A DNA stretch of 60,000 nucleotides from Owenia fusiformis (taxonomy: Eukaryota; Annelida; Polychaeta; Sabellida; Oweniidae). The notes beneath the pieces were generated by a model. The model saw only the letters and a program-made list of their open reading frames with translations, ran no database searches and was not told where the DNA came from. Positions 54,497-60,000 of this stretch are shown piece after piece. Where the stretch lies: assembly GCA_903813345.2 (NCBI GenBank), contig CAIIXF020000011.1, positions 3,064,571 through 3,124,570 on the forward strand. Direction: 5' to 3'. Each line of letters opens with the position of its first letter. Positions within the stretch are counted from its first letter, which is position 1. The translations under genes were made by a program, and so were the position numbers.

Positions 54497-54736
54497 CACT
54501 GTTCCACAACTGGATGACTCTAACTGCAGTTAGCTTCATTCAAGATGGTGGACAAAATTCGTTCGTTTTCGATAAATCTCCAATTACAGCCAAACCAAGC
54601 TGAATCTTGATCCCAAAAGTTTCGCCATGCAAACTAAAAAATATATAATTGTAAACAACCACAAATCAAGGCTCAAGCACCCGCGATATTAGAGAAATTG
54701 AAAGAAAACGGCTTCACTTAGAATGACTCTAACTGA
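54497..54736 (+). repeat. Left terminal inverted repeat
   Basis: It starts CACTGTTCCACAACTGGATG, includes AACTGCAGTTAGCTTCATTC and TTCGTTCGTTTTCGATAAAT, and ends GAATGACTCTAACTGAGG. It contains the palindrome TAACTGCAGTTA. Confidence 0.9.
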
Positions 54737-55249
54737 GGTTGATAAGAAGCTAACTCCAACACAGATTTCACCATTGATGACTCTAACTGAATGGAGATTT
54801 ATAATGGGCTATACAAATTACCAATAAGCAGTTCCGTAACCAGGGGAAGCTGGAGGTTCGGTAGTTTCCCCCTCCCTGACCAGAAATTATTTCAAATTCC
54901 CGCAGGTTTTCACCACTCTGAGCACTGTTCGCACGATTTTCTAAACAAAACTATCAAAAAGCACCCCCCCCCCCCGATTCAAATAGCACAGGAGAATATT
55001 ATCATTCTAAATTGTAAGCGAATGATGGATAAAAAGGGTTTCTTTTATCGTGAAGCAACAATATTGTATACAATGATGTAACAACCTGAATATTGAAGAC
55101 ATGCAGTTAAAGGCAATGTTCATTTTTATTTGTTCAGTCAGTGCATTATCAAAATAATATTAGTGTATACGGTTTACTAAATTATTCCTTATGACAGAAT
55201 TCACCTTCTTATTATTCCTTTTTTAAACTTCGAACACATTTCCTTAATT

Positions 55250-55760
55250 AATTAGATTATTTGTGAGAGACCGTGTTTTGTCATACGCACTGGGCTTTGT
55301 CTTGTTATGTAACCACGTGACCACAGATGATGCCTTCCCATGGTACTGGTGGTTAATTGTTCTGTGTAAATATTAAGTAGTTGGTGTGGTGTATAGTGTT
55401 GGGAGTGGTGGCTTAGACCATGTCTTGAGACATTACCTTTTATGGACACGCATGGTCATGCAATCTGTGTCAATTGGTTAGAGGTCTCGTTGATTGGACC
55501 TGGGAGATATGGTCTAGTATCTAAGTTTCCCCAAACCATTGTCAGTTCTTATGTGACAGGTAGAGTATATTTAGTTGATCCTAGGATGATGCCATTAGTG
55601 GTGACATCTCCTATTGTCATTAATGTAGAGCGGCCGGACATCTCGATCCTGTTGCGGATCCTCTCCCTTATATGTTGGTCATAATAAGGGCCCAAGATGT
55701 TTCGAACTCATGGGGGTATTCCATGATATGTTTCTCATCAGCGGCCAAAGAAAAAAGGTT
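55250..55760. other. Unrecognised ORF-like cargo of the transposon
   Basis: The + strand is open at 55442-55684 (80 residues, MDTHGHAICVNWLEVSLIGP onward). The - strand is open over 55252-55449 and, with stops, further up (for example RERIRNRIEMSGRSTLMTIG near 55590-55660). Base composition is closer to coding DNA than its flanks. I recognise no family on either strand. It could be a captured gene fragment. Confidence 0.3.
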
Positions 55761-55779
55761 AAGAATATAGTGAGGGCTA

Positions 55780-56920
55780 CTTTTTCCTGTTCAGGTTACG
55801 CGTTTCGCGGGATTGTTATTGGTTTCTAGAGAATGTTGTTTTGCTGGGTTAGGTTTTGTTTTGGGATTGTCTCCAGTTGGAGACAGTTAGTTGGGTGCTA
55901 AGTAAATTGGTATCATAGTTTGGTTGTCTTTGTAGATTGTGCCTGATTGTATTTAATAGTGTAATTTAATTGATTTAGTATTGGGTTGTGACTGACTCTG
56001 TTACTGTGGTTGGTGTCAGGTTGTGTTGTAATGATTCAACAATGGGTTGATTTGAATTCGGTCTCGTTGGCTATGTTGTATTGTGTTGGTTTGTTGTTTG
56101 GTTGTGTTCCATTGTGTTAGTTTGATAGTCGATTGTGTTTTGGTGGTTGTTTGTCTGGTTGAGCCTGGATGTGTTGTGTAAGTTTGGTATCGGGTTGTGT
56201 CTCATTAAGTTATGTTAATTTCAAAGTGGTTGTGTTATGTTGTAATTGTGTTGTGCTGGTCGGTAGCGGGTTGTGCCCAGTAGGATAAAGTATGTGGTTG
56301 TGTCAGATTGTGTTGCGTGATTGGTGTTGTTTTCAGAGAGTGTTGGTTGGGTGTTTTTGTGTTCCAGTTTGGTTGTGCCTGATTGTGTTTTGATTGTTTT
56401 GTGTAAAATTGTGTTGTTCTTCGTCCATTATGGGTTGTGTTTTGGTTTTGTTGTTTTATTATTTGGTTGTGCCAAATTGTGTTGCGTATATTTGACAATT
56501 GGTTGTATTTTCGGAGGTTAAACTAAGGTTGTAGTATTGGGTTGTGTCGTATTGTGTTGTTGGCTTGTAGTTGGGTTGTGTCTGGTTGTTTATTTAGCCT
56601 GGTTTCGAGTTGTGCCTTATTGTGTTATGTTAATTTTAAAATGCGTTGTGTTATGTTGTGATTTTGTTATGCTGGTCGGGGGGGGGCAGGTTGTGCCCAG
56701 TCAGGTTAGGTATCTGGTTGAGTCCGATTGTGTTATGTGGTTGGTTGTGCCTGATCGTTAAATGAGGGGTGGTGGCGGGTTGTGCCCGATTATGTTAAGA
56801 TAGGTGGTCGGTTGTGCCTAGTCGGGTGAGTTTATTTGGTTGTGTTCGGTTGTGTTGTGTGATCTCTCTGTGTTGGGGTTTTAGTTTGGTTGTTCCTATC
56901 CGTTGGAGTCTGGTCTCTGT
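55780..56920 (+). repeat. GT-rich, C/A-poor degenerate minisatellite
   Basis: About 1.1 kb is made of variants of GGTTGTG(T/C)C, GATTGTGTTGT and TTGGGTTGTG at irregular spacings of roughly 60-90 bp, with a strong excess of G and T on this strand. The short open frames on both strands are products of this composition. Confidence 0.8.
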
Positions 56921-57405
56921 ATCTGTCTTCAGTAAACCTAAAATAAGAATACTGCAATGTTCCATGGTGGCGTTTTTTAATTACAGGTCGTGTAGACCAT
57001 TCTTGCTTGACTAGCAAAACATTGACTTTCGGACGTTTGCGGCATTTCGCCTTTTACATCATATACTTTAATCCTAGAATACTTACAATATTTTACCATA
57101 CCGTAAGCCTATTCATTTGGCCATTCAATCGTAAACTAAATTTTGTCTTGAAAAAGTAAATTTTCCAGATTTGTTGAAATTTCTACCAGAATTTGTCTGC
57201 TCCCCCTCCGTCCAATTTCTACGATCACCGGCCATGGGATTGAATAGAAACTCACTCCATGTCAAAATACAAATGGCTACACCAATAACAACAGTCAATA
57301 ACATTTAGATATCTTATAACAACAGACAGGGCCGTCCATATATTCATCCCATTGAGTTAGCTTCATTCCCCGTTTCAGTTAGCTTCATTCCTACGTCATC
57401 ACTAA

Positions 57406-57647
57406 CTTCAGTTAGAGTCATTCTAAGTGAAGCCGTTTTCTTTCAATTTCTCTAATATCGCGGGTGCGTGAGCCTTTATTTGTGGTTGTTTACAATCATA
57501 TCTTTATTAGTTTGCATGGCGAAACTTTTGGGATCAAAATTTAGCTTGGTTTGGCTGTAATTGGAGATTTATCGAAAACGAACGAATTTTGTCCACCATC
57601 TTGAATGAAGCTAACTGCAGTTAGAGTCATCCAGTTGTGGAACAGTG
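57406..57647 (-). repeat. Right terminal inverted repeat
   Basis: The inverse of the left arm, ending CATCCAGTTGTGGAACAGTG. It is preceded by additional AGTTAGCTTCATTCC copies at about 57357 and 57378, which continue the subterminal repeat pattern. Confidence 0.9.
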
Positions 57648-60000
57648 ATAACGAGAGGTTGACATATGTTTATCTTCCGAAACGATTTACTATCTAAGGG
57701 AGGCTATGTATAGCTTATCTGACAAAGTGATTTACAAAATGGAAGTTTTGAACTTCGTTATCAATTAATTGAATCATCAATGCAATGACATTATTGAAAA
57801 TTTATACATAAACATAATTACATTGGCGGGGTGGCGCGTGTGATACCACATTATCGATTCATACATGTACAATTTTACATGTGCGAATATAATAATTTAT
57901 ATAACATAGATACTTCTTTTACTTTCTTGTCACGCAATTCAGGATAAGACCAGACTGGTGTATTAAGGGCCAAGTATATTGGTCTTGATTGATATAACTG
58001 ATAACGGATACTGACTTCTGATGCTCTGTTAGAAAATGCAATTGTGTATGTTGATATTTTAATGAAGTGTTGCTTATTTTTCCTGAATGTATCTTTAACA
58101 ATGGATTTTTAGCAAAAAATAAAGTTTTGATTTTAATGGCTTACATTAACTTGAACCAATCATTAGTCAGTACGGATTATTTTCCAAGGTACGAATGCAA
58201 TGCGTGACCTGCTCCACGTAGTGCGGTGTATGATATGTCTTTCTTATATTATATTAAATATATATTTCACTACTTATATAAGAGTTTTAAAAATACGTGT
58301 ATCCTCCGAAGCACTGGTCGAATAAGCATAAATGCAAAACACCCTGTGTCAAAAACTACTGCAGAAAGTACCATTGAGTAGTATATTTCAAATAACATTG
58401 ACATTGAATATAGGGTAGATTATTAGTATTTATCCCATGATACTATACTTCCCGGTGAATAACACTCCGAAAAATTTTTGATAAAAAATTGTATTGTCCC
58501 GCCCAATACAGCTCACTAAAATTGGATTCACTTCACGATCCCGCACATGAAAATAATATACATATTCCGAAATTTTTTCCAAAACAGAGCTTAGTTTGGT
58601 CGATATATCGTGTTTGAATAACGATATTCCCCAATGCCATGTAATGAATAATGCATTATAATTATTAAATCATCTTTTGCAAACTAAATATAAATTCTGG
58701 TTTTGTTTCATACAGAAATCAGATAAGGTTTTGAATGAGTTCGTGAAGAGAGTTATGAATATCGTGGGATGAAAAGCTTATTTGCTGGGCGAGATCAAAT
58801 ATGGGTTGTCCCTCGGAATAAAACCAATATTGAATCCCTTCCGGTCAGAGGGGGAGAAACACCAGGGTTCAAAAATGACATACGCTTATAATGTAAATCT
58901 GCATTGAGATGACATCGTCGCTGATTGGTCAAAAGTCGACAAACAAATGACGTCATCAATGGCGGTTTTAAAATTTTCGAAATACGCTTCGAATAATATT
59001 ATGTTCATTTCTGGCGTGTTAATCAATATCATAGCTTCTCATTTCACATCAAGATAAAGAAAGGTGTACGGAATATATATCAATTAAAACATCACATCGA
59101 AGTGTAGTATTTGATAACTAGCCGATGAAAATTCGAACAAACGAAGGTGGTACGCAAGAGAGGTAACTATGTCTGTCATCTTTAAACTGTGGGGCTTTCC
59201 CTCCTCTTCCTTACGGTAAATAAACTATATTTATACTGTTGTTGTTCAAAGTAACACTAATTCTGCTATCAAATTAATAATATAATTCTTTACAATAAAA
59301 CAGTACTTGAGACGTACGTATAATATGTACGATGCGAACTTTTAAAGCATCCTATGTTCCCTCAATGATCATTGTGCTTAGATATTGAAATGATGTAAGC
59401 GTTGCCAAGTGCTTGTATTGCCATGCATGAACCATAACCATGCTAGACTATGCTGGTGCGGAGCGGAATTGAATCGGAACGGAACAGATTTCTGGACATG
59501 CCTTCGGAATTAAGAAATTTCGGAATTTTAGACCTTATGACTAAAATGTTTAGTTATTATTATCACATAGACAAACTTAACAAGTGAGAATTTTTATTTT
59601 CACAGATATAGTTATTGATTTCGTTTCATCCCAGTTTGCTATTCTTTACAGACAGCGATTAATTCCAATAATATCGGGAAATGAGAAAGCAGCTCAAGAA
59701 GTCCGTACTGTTCGGACAATTTTTCTGTATATGTACTATCAATTGGCAGTTGCCGTTGTATTTCTTAGAATTTTTCAAAATCGGCCATTCGTGATGGAAA
59801 CCTGCGCTAATCGTAAATCAAAACAAACATATACTTGTTTTTATTCCTTTTCAAGGCATTCAAAGTTTCAGACTTAAATAATTTGAAAGCGTATTTGTGA
59901 TCAACTGAGTTTGTTTGACACCGGGGTTTTCAGCAAGTGCAACGAATTAAAAAAAGAACTGTTTATACATTACTTTAGGAGCAGATATGGTATATTAGAA
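57648..60000. other. Unassigned intergenic sequence
   Basis: No gene or strong repeat is seen. The open frame at 59584-59877 has no recognisable domain. A short GGAGCGGAATTGAATCGGAA run lies near 59460. Confidence 0.4.

Larger units (their letters stand above)
54497..57647. mobile_element. 3.15-kb non-autonomous DNA transposon with ~240-bp terminal inverted repeats
   Basis: Left arm 54497-54736 and right arm 57406-57647 are inverted copies. Both begin CACTGTTCCACAACTGGATG, and the first ~105 bp appear identical. Later differences are scattered, for example CTCAAGCACCC against CTCACGCACCC. ATAAC stands directly outside each end (54492-54496 and 57648-57652), an apparent 5-bp target duplication. 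Just inside, GACTCTAACTG, AGTTAGCTTCATTC and AGTTAGAGTCATTC recur in both orientations as subterminal repeats. No recognisable transposase is present. The core holds an unrecognised ORF-like stretch (about 55250-55760) and a GT-rich tract (55780-56920). CACTG ends suggest CMC (CACTA/Chapaev) elements; a CAC start with a 5-bp duplication also fits Transib/ProtoRAG-type elements. The superfamily is left open. Confidence 0.85.

Noticed and set aside
56235-56761. Several open frames on both strands in the GT-rich tract
   Set aside because: Low stop density comes from the base composition; translations are low-complexity.

Overview
The window is AT-rich, gene-poor animal DNA. Short coding exons with GT..AG introns, decayed LINE fragments, many TA-flanked or fold-back MITEs, long nested satellites and repeats built around GGCGGCCATTTTG point to a marine invertebrate. 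A bivalve-like mollusc or another lophotrochozoan is my best guess; no marker fixes the species. I saw no convincing tRNA, rRNA, CRISPR or bacterial-style operon.

Two loci look like working genes. On the + strand, 12416-23290 holds a multi-exon gene for a secreted cysteine-rich protein. It has a signal peptide, a chordin/CRIM1-type VWC domain, three antistasin-type protease-inhibitor modules each split over two exons, a WAP-like segment, two pacifastin/VWC-like domains and a C-terminal VWC-like exon. The splice phases agree everywhere except between exon 3 and the exon at 14986, where a phase 1-to-0 exon (probably another antistasin half-module) seems to be missing. On the - strand, 47194-48933 is an intronless 579-residue acyl-CoA synthetase (AMP-binding family) with all core motifs, preceded by a splice acceptor that implies a 5'UTR intron.

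The rest is mostly repeats. Region 0.4-1.7 kb has hairpins and duplications. Region 4.58-9.94 kb is a nested satellite: a 21-bp subunit inside a ~127-bp unit, with longer 635-940-bp duplications. Region 9.9-12 kb has hairpins and a hAT-like MITE with a possible 8-bp target duplication. Introns of the cysteine-rich gene carry at least five fold-back or MITE insertions, one keeping a Tc1/mariner transposase C-terminus. Region 24-33 kb has degenerate repeats, a miRNA-like hairpin, a 5'-truncated LINE and a TA-flanked MITE. Region 33-38.7 kb has two ubiquilin-like pseudo-exons, a ~41-bp monomer satellite, a LINE relic and an ~83-bp dimer of the same satellite. Region 41-46 kb has more MITEs and a 149-bp array with inverted AAAATGGCCGCC boxes. 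Region 50-51 kb is a decayed multicopy, probably transposon-related gene.

The most striking object is at 54497-57647: a 3.15-kb element with ~240-bp, nearly identical terminal inverted repeats starting CACTG, apparent 5-bp target duplications (ATAAC), a 1.1-kb strand-asymmetric GT-rich core, an unrecognised ORF-like stretch, and no transposase that I can recognise. It looks like a recently mobile non-autonomous DNA transposon whose superfamily I cannot settle.
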